Of a stretch of DNA of 64,000 bases, positions 13,412 to 22,190 are shown in pieces (within the stretch, counting starts at the first letter, position 1; every line of letters starts with the position of its first letter). The stretch is from Spirodela intermedia (lineage: Eukaryota; Streptophyta; Magnoliopsida; Alismatales; Araceae), in NCBI GenBank assembly GCA_902729315.2, contig LR746268.1, positions 527,001 through 591,000 on the forward strand. Direction: 5' to 3'. The position numbers and the translations under genes were made by a program. The notes below the pieces were generated by a model. That model searched no databases, was not told the origin of the DNA, and saw only the letters and a program-made list of their open reading frames with translations.

Positions 13412-13525
13412 GTTTCTTTATTTTATGTCCTTTGTATATAACTAGTAGGCATCTATGATGTTAATAATAAGTAGAGATTTTTTTTAACTTTACATCCTCT
13501 TATGATCACTGTATAATTTTCGACA
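13412..13525 (+). repeat. 3' LTR fragment of the decayed copia element
   Basis: Shares cagatagtttctttatttt, a catctatgatgttaataataag phrase and a final cgaca with the LTR at 11341-11900. The 5' part of this LTR is missing. Confidence 0.6.
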
Positions 13526-13822
13526 CCTTGCTCCAATAAAATACAGGAGCAAAGATGCCAAACCTTCCTATAAAACGGGCTCAAGGGGAACCAAAAACTT
13601 TTCAAGCTCAATACTTCGGTATTGAAAGCATTGGACATCCTGTTCATACATATATACTCTCTTTGAATAGAATATACCCATATTTATCAATTCTATAAAA
13701 AAAAAAAATTATCTTAGCTTTTTTATTTCTCTTTATGAACAGGTTAATCAAGCTGTAGAGACTCATTACTCGGTGAACTACATGAGAATCACGCCACTGT
13801 GCACCAAGGAAAATTGGTTGAC

Positions 13823-14034
13823 AAGAAGTCCTATTGAGGTAGTCCAAAGTTCAACTCTTACCAAAGTACATGTGAATTTTCATTTATCTATTTTTACCTT
13901 AGAATTTATTAAACTTTGTTCAAACGATAGGAAATTGAGAGATTTTAATAAATTCTAAGGTAAAAATGGATAAATGAAAATTCGCATGTACTTTGGTAAG
14001 AATTGAACTTTGGACTGCCTCACAAGGACTTCTT
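13823..14034. repeat. Fold-back inverted repeat, 90-bp arms
   Basis: The arms at 13823-13912 and 13945-14034 are reverse complements with about six mismatches by eye. A 32-base spacer separates them. The outer edge reads aagaagtcct. This could be a MITE or fold-back element, or a hairpin transcript source. A degraded arm is visible in copy 3 near 51,190-51,260. Confidence 0.75.
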
Positions 14035-14907
14035 ATCTGCTTGCTACCCTTCGAACAAATTATCATTATTATCAGACCAAACAAAGAGATGCATAATGGA
14101 ACAGGTCCCGACAGATTCAACGGCATCACCCAATTCAGCAATTCCCCTAAAAAGGAGATTGGAATAAAGGTGAAAATGTAAGAAGGCTAGAGATCACCTA
14201 AACCAGAGAGGAGTTCTGGTGCTGGAAGTAAGGGTGCCAATGAAAAATGGACGACTTAGATTATGAAAGGCTTCAAGTTATTAGTTCACATTAAGAGTGG
14301 GCATGAATGGTGTCCCAAACTCTTCATTCCTAACGTGAGCGCCGACATAAATCACACAACACCACCGGCCAAGAACAGAAACTCCAGTAAAAGCATCAAA
14401 CTTTGCGCAAGTTCGCGGTGAGTTTATTTATGTAGTCATTAGGCCAAACACTCATCAAGCAGGAAGAGGTATGAAAATGCTTTGACGAATGAAGACTTTT
14501 TTTTTTTTTTTTACCTGATTCACAGAGAGTGTGAAGAAGAACAATGGGTCGATGAAGAAGCCCGCAAGGCAAGATATCACGAAGAATTTCTTCCAATAAT
14601 GGACGAACACCTTTTCTGATTTCCTCGTCCGCCCTGTAGCATCCGCGTGAATCTTGTCATGATTTCGACCGTAACACAAGAAACGGGATCTCTTTAAATC
14701 GATACACAGAAAAAGCAGCTGACTCTCAATTAAAGGTTGGGAACGTTCATTACGCTGAGAATTAGATTCTACGTCCCCCGTCGATGCATTTAAGATCACA
14801 CGTTGCTTCATGGGAGAGGCCGCCGATGCTCCATATTCCCCCGGGGAGATGGTGCAGTAGGGATCATTGCCCATTCCCGGCTGCCCCGGGTTCAGCAGAT
14901 GATCCAT

Positions 14908-15660
14908 CTCTCTGTCTTGACCGCCGCCTTCATCCGCCAACCTGCTGGCACCGCCGCCGCCGCCGCCGTCGCCGCTGGGCCTGGGAGAAGGACATAACAT
15001 GGAGGCGCTCCGCTGCGCGATTCTGCGGAGCTCCAGTTCTCCCTCACGGGGATAAGCTGATGAACCGGGGGAGAGGTCCGGTACCGTGTCTTTCCCCCCA
15101 GGGAACATCCTCCTCTACCACCGGGCTTCGAAATCCTTGAGAAAGAGGAAGAGCCAGAGACAAGGGCAGAAGGGAGTTCGAGCCCAGAGCGACCCCCTGA
15201 GTAGAGGAGCAGCATAAGAAGTAGCACCAGCAAGGCGTCGTTGGAATCGGATGAGAGGGACATTGGAAGCGCCAAAGATCAACGCTTCCTGGAAATGTGC
15301 GACGAAGACGACCTCTGGGGAGGCCATTGGAGGCTGGCGTCGTAGGGAGGTGATTCAGGAGGGAGTGAGGGGAGGGAGGGAGGGAGGAAGAAGACGATCT
15401 GTAACTTCTTCTAGTGGTCCCTTGCTTTGTCGTGACCCACTGGAGCAATGCTCTCCTCAAAACGTCGCACGTCGTCCTCGGCCTGGTTAGTTGACTTGAA
15501 GAGTCAACGCAAACAGAACAAATAAAGACTTACACACGTTCACGTTAACAAATGGATTATAGGAATGAATTGACAGGAATGTATTATAGGAATAACGTTC
15601 CACGTACGGGAGGGATCTTGGAGAATCGATTCTCAGAAAAGGATTGAAAAGACCGCGCGC
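14908..15660. other. 5' flank of CNGC copy 1
   Basis: GC-rich flank upstream of the first ATG in the family-like frame (14907). The reading frame stays open upstream to 15108, but copy 2 has an in-frame stop eight codons before the matching ATG, so the extension is probably untranslated. The flank resembles copy 2 at 35,840-36,060 and, further out, the GAD 3' flank at 51,780-52,300. Confidence 0.55.
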
Positions 15661-15663
15661 AAG

Positions 15664-16020
15664 CTAACACAGGCCGCTGGCCTTCCAGAAAGGTCGCGAT
15701 CTCCTCCGCAGCCGCCGAGGAACCTAGCAGACGCCGGTGGCCTTCCTGCGGTCTGCATACCTCCTCCAGAACGTCGTGATCTCCTCCTCCGCCGCCGCTA
15801 CCGTGTGGCCGGGTAGGCGTCGAGCTCCAGCACCTTGTAGAAGTGAGAGACGAAGCGCTCTGCGGCCCCTGCTGATGTCTTCTCTGATGACCACACGGAG
15901 GACGGCGATGTGGGCGGCGGCCGGCGGCATGATGTAGGCTGGAGAACGATCCAGCCGGAGCAGCGGAGGCTCCCGGAGACGTCGAAGATGATGTACTTCC
16001 AGCGACGAGGGAGAAGGCCA
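15664..16020 (-). pseudogene. Glutamate decarboxylase pseudogene, C-terminal part
   Basis: Minus-strand match to the last exon of the intact GAD gene at 52,306-52,761. It reads [11 protein letters not shown] and ends RRKATGVC with a TAG at 15724-15726. Frameshifts break it: the stretch before the C-terminus reads RALRLSLLQGAG in the wrong frame. Homology stops at about 16,018, where sequence from another exon begins on the opposite strand. Confidence 0.8.
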
Positions 16021-16193
16021 GTGGCGGCCTCATAGCCTCCTTCATGTACTTCCAGCTGGAGTGGGAGCGTCAACATCAGCGGCACAAGTACGGCCTGGTC
16101 TACGCCGGCGTGGGGTGGGCGACTTGGAGCGGCAAAGAGGACCTGCTGGAGGAGCTCATCTTCCACATCAACTTCCTAGAGTCCAATCGGCTC

Positions 16194-16198
16194 ACCTT
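16194..16198. other. Target-site duplication, left (ACCTT)
   Basis: acctt immediately precedes the element and recurs at 21270-21274. The split exon continues in register across the insertion. Confidence 0.9.
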
Positions 16199-16507
16199 TG
16201 TTAGAAACTCGCCGGAGAGACGACGGCAGTTAAGACGTCGCCGGCGAGATCACCTCACGAGTCACAGGAAAAACAGCAAGAGGAACAAGGAAAACTTTCT
16301 CGCTATTGAAAAACTCTTACAGCCCTCTTTAAATAAGAAAACAAAGGGGGAAAGGAATAACCGTAAGAAATAACTAGCTGGCCAAAACTGGCCAGTACCG
16401 TGCGTTATGCAGGAAATCCCGCATTACCAAATTCCGCATTACCAAATTCCGCATTACCTCACAATAGGGGAATGGGGAAGCCACGTGCAAGGCTCCCGTT
16501 CACAACA
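16199..16507 (-). repeat. Copia 3' LTR (left end on the plus strand)
   Basis: 309 bp, tgttagaaac...cacaaca. It differs from the other LTR at one base (a16279 versus g21041). It contains three tandem copies of gcattaccaaattcc-type sequence near 16,421-16,460. Confidence 0.95.
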
Positions 16508-19500
16508 ATCTCCTCCTGAGCCTTGCTGTACTTACCACGAACATCAACGAGCCCAATCTTGGCGCGAAACTCATGGAACTTGACTTTACCGAGTGGCTTT
16601 GTCAGAACGTCTCCTAACTGTTCTTCACTCCTGATGAACTCCACGTTGATCTGACCCTTTTCTGCGGATTCTCGGACAAGATGATACTTCACTTCAATGT
16701 GTTTGCTATGTCCATGGAGAACTGAGTTCTTGATCAACGCTATGGCAGACTTGTTGTCCACCTTCAGCATCGGCACGCTTGGTGCTGAGCCATGCACCTC
16801 TGCTAACACCCGAGCGAGCCACACACCCTGGCAGGCAGCATTGGCGGCTGCAATATACTCTGCCTCGCAGCTAGACTGAGCCACCACCTTCTGTTTCATT
16901 GACTGCCAAGTAATTGGGCTGTTGACCAAGAAGAAAATAACTCCAGTCGTGCTCTTCCGAGCATCAACATCACCAGCGAAGTCACTATCGCTGAACCCTG
17001 TCAGCTGGACTTGCTTCTCCTTTTTCCTTTCATACCTGAGACCCCAACTCTTGGTTCCCGCCACATAGCGGAGAATTTGCTTCACAGCAGCCAAGTGATC
17101 CTTTCGTGGCTCCTCTAGAAAACGACTCACATAACCAACCGCAAATGCCAAATCTGGACGAGTATTGACTAAGTACCTGAGACTCCCCACGATGCTTCTG
17201 TATGCTGTCGCATCCACCAGCGGCTCCGTGCTCATCTTGCTCAGTTTCAGACGTGTTGCCATTGGTACTTGACAAGGATTGCACCCTGCCATCCCGCTCC
17301 TCTCCAGAATCTTGGCGGCATAGGCTCCTTGGCTGATCAAGGTGCCCCTCGCACTCTGCCTGACTTCAATGCCAAGATAGTAGCGAAGCAGGCCGAGGTC
17401 GCTCATCTTGAATGCGTCAGCCATCTCTTTTTTGAAATGCTTGATGTCGTCGCAGCTGGCGCCGATGATCACCAGGTCATCGACGTACACCCCGACCACT
17501 AGCTGCGCCTCCCCATTCCACCTGGTGTAGATGGCATGTTCCGAGGGACTCCTCCTGAATCTGAACGACAGCAACGTTTCGTCCAACTTCGCGTTCCAGG
17601 CCCTAGGCGCCTGATGTAAGCCGTAGAGTGCCTTCTTCAGCTTAAATACCTTGTGCTCGTTGCCCATGCTGATGAAACCGGCCGGCTGCTCCACGTACAC
17701 CTCTTCCTTGAGATCGCCATTCAAGAACGCCGACTTGACATCCATGTGGTGCACCTCCCACCCCTCGTGCGCCGCGAGAGCAATGAGAAGGCGCACCGTG
17801 TCCAGCCGCGCCACAGGTGCGAACACCTCGTCGTAGTCGATCCCTTGGCGTTGCGCATAGCCCTTCACCACCAGGCGCGCCTTGTACTTCGCCACGGCTC
17901 CGTTTTCATCCCGCTTCACCTTGTCCACCCACTTTAACCCGATCGCCCGGCGACCATGTGGGAGGTCTACCAGGGACCAGGTGCGGTTTTCCTCGATCGA
18001 TGCCATCTCCTCCTCCATAGCCTTCCTCCAGCTCGGGTGGCCCTCTGCTTCAACAAAAGAGACCGGCTCATCAGAACTTACAGCGTGCAGCTCCTTTGCA
18101 ATTAACGCCCGCGACGCGAGACCACGTGGCGAGGCCAGCCCAACGATGTTGTCGATATTGCGGAACCGGAGTGGCGCATCATCGTGATTAGCGTCCAGGT
18201 GGTCAATGTGGACACTCGGTGGAGAGGCGAACTCCACCTCCTCTCCTCCATCTTCAATCGGCGCTGCTCCCCCACTGTAGTGCACAGACGGTGGCGACAT
18301 CAGCTCCGGTCCCGGCGCATCATCATCAAGTACCTCGATGGCGCCATCAAGCTCTGGAGGTACCTGGTTCCCGACGGCATACTCCAATGTGAACATATCG
18401 TCGTGGCTGCCCGCATCCCCTTGCTTCGCGCCGCTGCCCCAGTCCCACTGGGCATTCTCGTCGAACACCACGTCCCGTGTCACATGGACACGCCTCGCGG
18501 TGGGATCGTAGGCTCGGTAGGCCTTTGATCCGTACTCGTAGCCGATGAAGATCATCTTGCGGCCGCAGTCCTCCAACTTCTTGAGATGCGGTGTCGTGTT
18601 CAGGACGTAGGCGATGCATCCGAATACCTTCAGATGGTGCACCGCCGGCTTCTTCCCGTGTCATACCTCGAAAGGCGTCATGCCGTCCACGCTCTTCGTG
18701 GGACACCGGTTCAGGATGTATACAGCAGTTGCCACTGCCTCACCCCAAAACCAGCCCGGCAGCCCCTTTGCCTTGAGCATGCTCCTCGCGGTTGCTACCA
18801 CCGTGCTGTTCCTGCGCTCGACGATGCCATTCTACTGCGGGCTGTATGGCACCGTGTGTTCACGATGAATACCTTCTCCCGCGCAGTACTCCGCGAACTG
18901 AATTCGCCGCCCCGATCAGTACGGAGCGCTCCCAGCTTCAGTCCTGACTCGCCTTCTGCGCGAGCCTTGATCTCCTTGATGGCCACCGCAGCACGGTCCT
19001 TTGAAGGCAGCATGGCCACCCACATGTACCGGCTTCGATCATCCACGAGCAGCAGGAAATACTTGCTGCCATTTGGCGTTTCCAGCGCAATCGGACCACA
19101 GAGGTCGCTGTGCACCAGCTCCAGAACACGCCGCGCCCGGTACTCTCCCTGCTGGGGGAACGGCGACCGCTTTTGCTTGCCAGCGAGACACGCCTCACAC
19201 AGCTGGTCCACCGGACCAACCGCCGGCAACCCGCGCACCAGCTCCTCCCGAGCCATCTTCCGCAGCGCGGTCATGTTGACATGGCCGAGGCGCGCGTGCC
19301 ATTTCCAAGCTTCTTCGACTGCCCGCGCCTCCAGGCACACCTGCCGAACCAGCTTGGCGTGGAGAATGTACAGCCTGTTCTCTCCGCGCATGACCTTTGC
19401 TAGGAGCCGTCCGCCTGGCTCATGGATCTTCATCGCCCCCTTCTCGATGTCGATATGGTACCCGGCCTCATCGAGTTGGCCGACGCTGACGATGTTCGTC

Positions 19501-20870
19501 GTCAGTCGGGGAATGTAATACACCCCCGCGAAGGACCGGTGCTCGCCGTTCTTGCACAGGAACACGATTGCCCCCCGGCCTTCGATTCGCGCCACCGAGT
19601 CGTCGCCGAACCGCACCGTCCCAAGTACCTTCGTGTCCAGCTCAGTGAAAGCTGTACGGGAACCCGACATGTGGTTCGTGGCGCCCGTGTCCACGACCCA
19701 CGCCTCCTCATCACGCAGCTCCTCCTCTTCAAGGTGGGCGAACACCTTCTCTTCCCGCAGGTGGATCTGGGTCTGGGCGCCTGGCTTCCGCTCTTCTTTG
19801 GCGGCCCCTCCATTGACGGGGACCCCTTTTGCTCCCGGCGGCGGTGGGCTTGCACGCCGGAGCCGATCCTCTGCCTGCGGAGTCGCAGCAAAACGTGGTG
19901 GAGTGGAGGTTGGTGGCGGCGCCGTCGATCTGGCCGTTGTTGACTTCACGAGAAGGAGCGAGGCCTCCTCCTCATTCTGGACGATGTGGGCCTGTTCTTT
20001 CTTGGGCTTGGAGCGGCACTCGCGGGCCCAGTGGCCCAGCTTCCCGCATCTCCTGCACTCATCACCTTTGGGCCGGCCTGAGTTACCCGTCAGGCCGCCT
20101 GATGACGAGCCCTTTTCGCTGCCACGGCCGCGCCCGTGCCCGCGCCCATGTTTGACACGGTGCGTCACGCTGCTGCTACCTCCACCACCAGTTTTCTCAT
20201 TATCGCGCTTCCTCCGCCGTGCATCCCACTCTTCCTCAGTCAGGTGCAGCTTGCCGTCGTGGTACATAGCCGACGGCAGTTCCTCGAAGGCATCCTCCGC
20301 CACCTTGAGCCGACCCGTCAAATCCGCGACAGTGAGCGTCGACACGTCGAGCAGCATCGTGATCGCGACCATGATCTGCCTGAAACGCTGGGGAACACTG
20401 CGGATTATCTTCTCCACTACCTGCGTCTCTTCGACCTTGTCGCCGAGGGTGTTGAGAGTCGACGCCATGCTGTTGAGACGCAGCGCGTAGTCCTCAACAG
20501 ACTCTCCCTCCTTGAACGTCGCCGAGTCGAACTGCCGCCGCAAGTTCTGAGCCGACGTCTTCTTTACGCGGTCATCGCCGATCCGCATGGTGGCGATAGC
20601 CTCCCAGGCCTCCTTGGCCGTCTCCTTGTTCGCGATCACCGGCCACATTTCCGGCGGCACGGCGCTGCAGAGCGCGTCGAGCGCCTGCATGTCTTCGTGG
20701 GGTTCGACGCCCCCTTTCTCAATGGCGGTCCAGAGCAACCGGGCTCTGAGCTTGACCTTCATGAGCAGTGCCCAGTCGGAGTAGTTGGTCTTGGTGAGCA
20801 TTGGGAACCCTGTCCCGGCGCTCACCTCACGAATCACCCTCTGGACCACTCCGTCCTTTCCTCCTGCCAT
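16459..20870 (-). pseudogene. Copia gag-pol polyprotein, disrupted in integrase
   Basis: The likely start is the ATG at 20870 (MAGGKDGVVQ). In order: a UBN2-type gag, a zinc knuckle (CRRCGKLGHWAREC, near 20,020-20,060), an aspartic protease (VVDTGATNHMSG, near 19,670-19,710), a pre-integrase domain (WHARLGHV, near 19,290), the integrase core (LVHSDLCGPI to TDRGGEF), reverse transcriptase (YVDDLVIIG, YVDD at about 17,476-17,490) and RNase H (EAEYIAAANAACQG). The frame ends at 16459 inside the LTR. Three lesions cluster in integrase: a one-base frameshift near 18,895, TAG at 18832-18834 and TGA at 18661-18663. The rest is open. Confidence 0.9.
16508..16518 (-). other. Polypurine tract of the copia element
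   Basis: On the minus strand, caggaggagat lies directly before the 3' LTR, the expected position of the plus-strand primer. Confidence 0.7.
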
Positions 20871-20946
20871 AGCGCGTCTCGATTGCGCGTTCTCGATTCC
20901 AACGGCTGTACCTTGCCGCGATCGAGTCCCGGCCCGCAACCTGGGA

Positions 20947-20958
20947 GCTCTGATACCA
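20947..20958 (-). other. Copia primer-binding site
   Basis: On the minus strand tggtatcagagc begins two bases after the 5' LTR. It is the standard complement of the initiator methionine tRNA 3' end in plant copia elements. Confidence 0.9.
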
Positions 20959-20960
20959 CT

Positions 20961-21269
20961 TGTTAGAAACTCGCCGGAGAGACGACGGCAGTTAAGACGT
21001 CGCCGGCGAGATCACCTCACGAGTCACAGGAAAAACAGCAGGAGGAACAAGGAAAACTTTCTCGCTATTGAAAAACTCTTACAGCCCTCTTTAAATAAGA
21101 AAACAAAGGGGGAAAGGAATAACCGTAAGAAATAACTAGCTGGCCAAAACTGGCCAGTACCGTGCGTTATGCAGGAAATCCCGCATTACCAAATTCCGCA
21201 TTACCAAATTCCGCATTACCTCACAATAGGGGAATGGGGAAGCCACGTGCAAGGCTCCCGTTCACAACA
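20961..21269 (-). repeat. Copia 5' LTR (right end on the plus strand)
   Basis: 309 bp and identical to the left LTR except for one base. This is the transcription-start LTR for the minus-strand element. Confidence 0.95.
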
Positions 21270-21602
21270 ACCTTGACCCTCAATTTCTCCAGCGGTATCG
21301 GATTCTAGCGCTGACCCCCGAGAGTTTTCCATTTTTCGCCATCTGGGTTTAGAAGAAGACGGCGCATTTGGGCTCCTGCTCTCATAGAAGTTTTGTTTTT
21401 ATGCAGGCTCGATCTAGATAATCGCTCAGTACTATTAGTTCATACGGCTGGGTTTCGAGCTAACCTTCCCCGCCTACTGTCTTCTTCTGCTTCCTCTTGA
21501 CACAAGAAAACCCTAAGGCTTATCCCCTTCTTCATCCCCCTCCTACAAAATTGCTGCGAGAGGGGGCCCTATTGATCTCCTGCATTCTCCACCAATCTTC
21601 AC

Positions 21603-21606
<4 letters not shown>

Positions 21607-21695
<89 letters not shown>
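21607..21695. repeat. Compound (CT)n(CA)n microsatellite
   Basis: About 33 CT units followed by about 11 CA units, in the retained intron of the GAD pseudogene. It is followed by a cttctt-rich tract to about 21,915. Confidence 0.95.
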
Positions 21696-22051
21696 GTCCT
21701 CACACACCTTCTTCTCGTCTTCTTCGTTTCTTTATCTTTTTCTTCTCTGTCTACGTCTTCTTCGTTTTCTTCTTCTTTTTCTTCTCCGTCTTCGTCTTCT
21801 TCGTTTTCTTCTGTCTACTTCTTCGTTTGTCTTCTTCTTTTTCTTCTTTTTCTACTCCGGTTTCTTCTCCTTTGTCTTCTTTCTCCTCTTCTGCTTCTTC
21901 TTCTTCTTCCTCGGCCAAGAAAACCGTAAGGCTTATCCCCTTCTTCATCCCCCTCCCACAAAATTGATTCGATGGGGCCCTACGATCTACTGCAGCTCTT
22001 CTTCTTCCTCACCTTCCTCCCCTTCTACCCTCTCAAACCTCCCCACAATCC

Positions 22052-22054
<3 letters not shown>

Positions 22055-22110
<56 letters not shown>
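22055..22110. repeat. Compound (CT)n(CA)n microsatellite, second copy
   Basis: Same structure as the tract at 21,607. The surrounding text (aaggcttatccccttcttca) is also repeated, so part of the intron is itself duplicated. Confidence 0.9.
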
Positions 22111-22190
22111 TCTTAGCACACCTTCCTCTTCTTCTTCTTGGTCTTCTTCAGGATTGTAGGAACGTCATAGATGACTTGGATCTATAGTTT

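Larger units (their letters stand above)
11341..13525 (+). mobile_element. Decayed Ty1/copia element in intron 1 of CNGC copy 1
   Basis: A 5' LTR (11341-11900) starts tgtgggaaag and ends gttttgaca. It is followed at once by a primer-binding-like site, tggtgctagagccagg, close to the initiator-Met tRNA complement common in plant copia elements. A 3' LTR fragment with the same terminal phrase (aattttcgaca) ends at 13525. Between them are broken pol pieces: a protease/pre-integrase-like stretch near 12,400-12,600 and an RNase H-like stretch at 12,900-13,390 (SRFMHSSKEVHLQAAHQVL and SKKQN are readable). Stops and frameshifts are many. The element runs opposite to the channel gene. Copy 2 has the matching remnant at 34,773. 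Confidence 0.75.
700..14907 (-). pseudogene. CNGC19/20-like channel, copy 1, damaged 3' end
   Basis: This is a plant cyclic nucleotide-gated cation channel, a plasma-membrane Ca2+-permeable family gated by nucleotide and calmodulin. Exons read on the minus strand: 14515-14907, 10753-10851, 9996-10130, 8794-9033, 7285-7548, 5533-5678, 3419-3496, 2756-2885, 2201-2447, and 1691-1850 or 1688-1850. All joins are phase-consistent GT-AG. S1 lies in exon 1, S2 in exon 2, S3 in exon 3 (LPLPQ), S4-S5 in exon 4 (GHVVGSFWYLFGFQ), pore and S6 in exons 5-6 (STLAGNQ), C-linker in exons 7-8, and the cyclic nucleotide-binding domain in exons 9-10 (GEELLSWHLE). The donor after exon 10 is GA instead of GT, the final acceptor AG is lost near 854, and the IQ exon (about 700-853) carries a TGA. 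Reading through after exon 10 gives 652 residues ending at 1624 without an IQ motif. Exon 4 is three codons shorter than in the other copies. A truncated expressed gene remains possible. Confidence 0.75.
16199..21269 (-). mobile_element. Young Ty1/copia LTR retrotransposon, 5,071 bp
   Basis: Complete element with 309-bp LTRs (16199-16507 and 20961-21269), TG...CA ends and a 5-bp target duplication ACCTT (16194-16198 and 21270-21274). The primer-binding site tggtatcagagc lies just inside the right LTR, and a purine tract inside the left LTR, so it is transcribed on the minus strand. Internal order is gag, zinc knuckle, protease, integrase, RT, RNase H, which defines copia. It sits inside the GAD pseudogene. 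The integrase region is broken (a frameshift and two stops), so it cannot be autonomous as it stands. Confidence 0.95.
16021..22190 (+). pseudogene. Glutamate decarboxylase pseudogene, inverted part, split by a copia insertion
   Basis: Plus-strand copy of GAD sequence that is minus-strand in the intact gene. Positions 16021-16198 carry the PLP-lysine exon ([12 protein letters not shown], then [13 protein letters not shown]). The exon resumes after the copia element at 21270. A short exon lies at about 21,405-21,457, with its donor GTAACT changed to CTAACC. A retained intron with (CT)n/(CA)n tracts follows, then the first bases of the last exon (about 22,161-22,190). Introns are kept, so this is a DNA-level duplicate and not a processed copy. 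A deletion removes part of the catalytic exon before the lysine motif. Confidence 0.8.

Noticed and set aside
14908-15108. N-terminal extension of CNGC copy 1 starting at 15108
   Set aside because: The frame is open, but copy 2 has an in-frame stop just upstream of the matching ATG and the added residues are low complexity.
18586-19518. 310-codon plus-strand ORF across the copia element, and several others to 21,135
   Set aside because: Antisense shadows of the GC-rich gag-pol frame; their translations show no domain and the minus frame has every copia motif.
21497-21967. 156-codon serine/leucine-rich ORF
   Set aside because: Produced by (CT)n and cttctt repeats in the GAD pseudogene intron.
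15664-22190. Two separate GAD genes on opposite strands
   Set aside because: Each part lacks most of the enzyme, they meet at one point within exons, and together they cover one partial gene, so an inversion in a single pseudogene is simpler.
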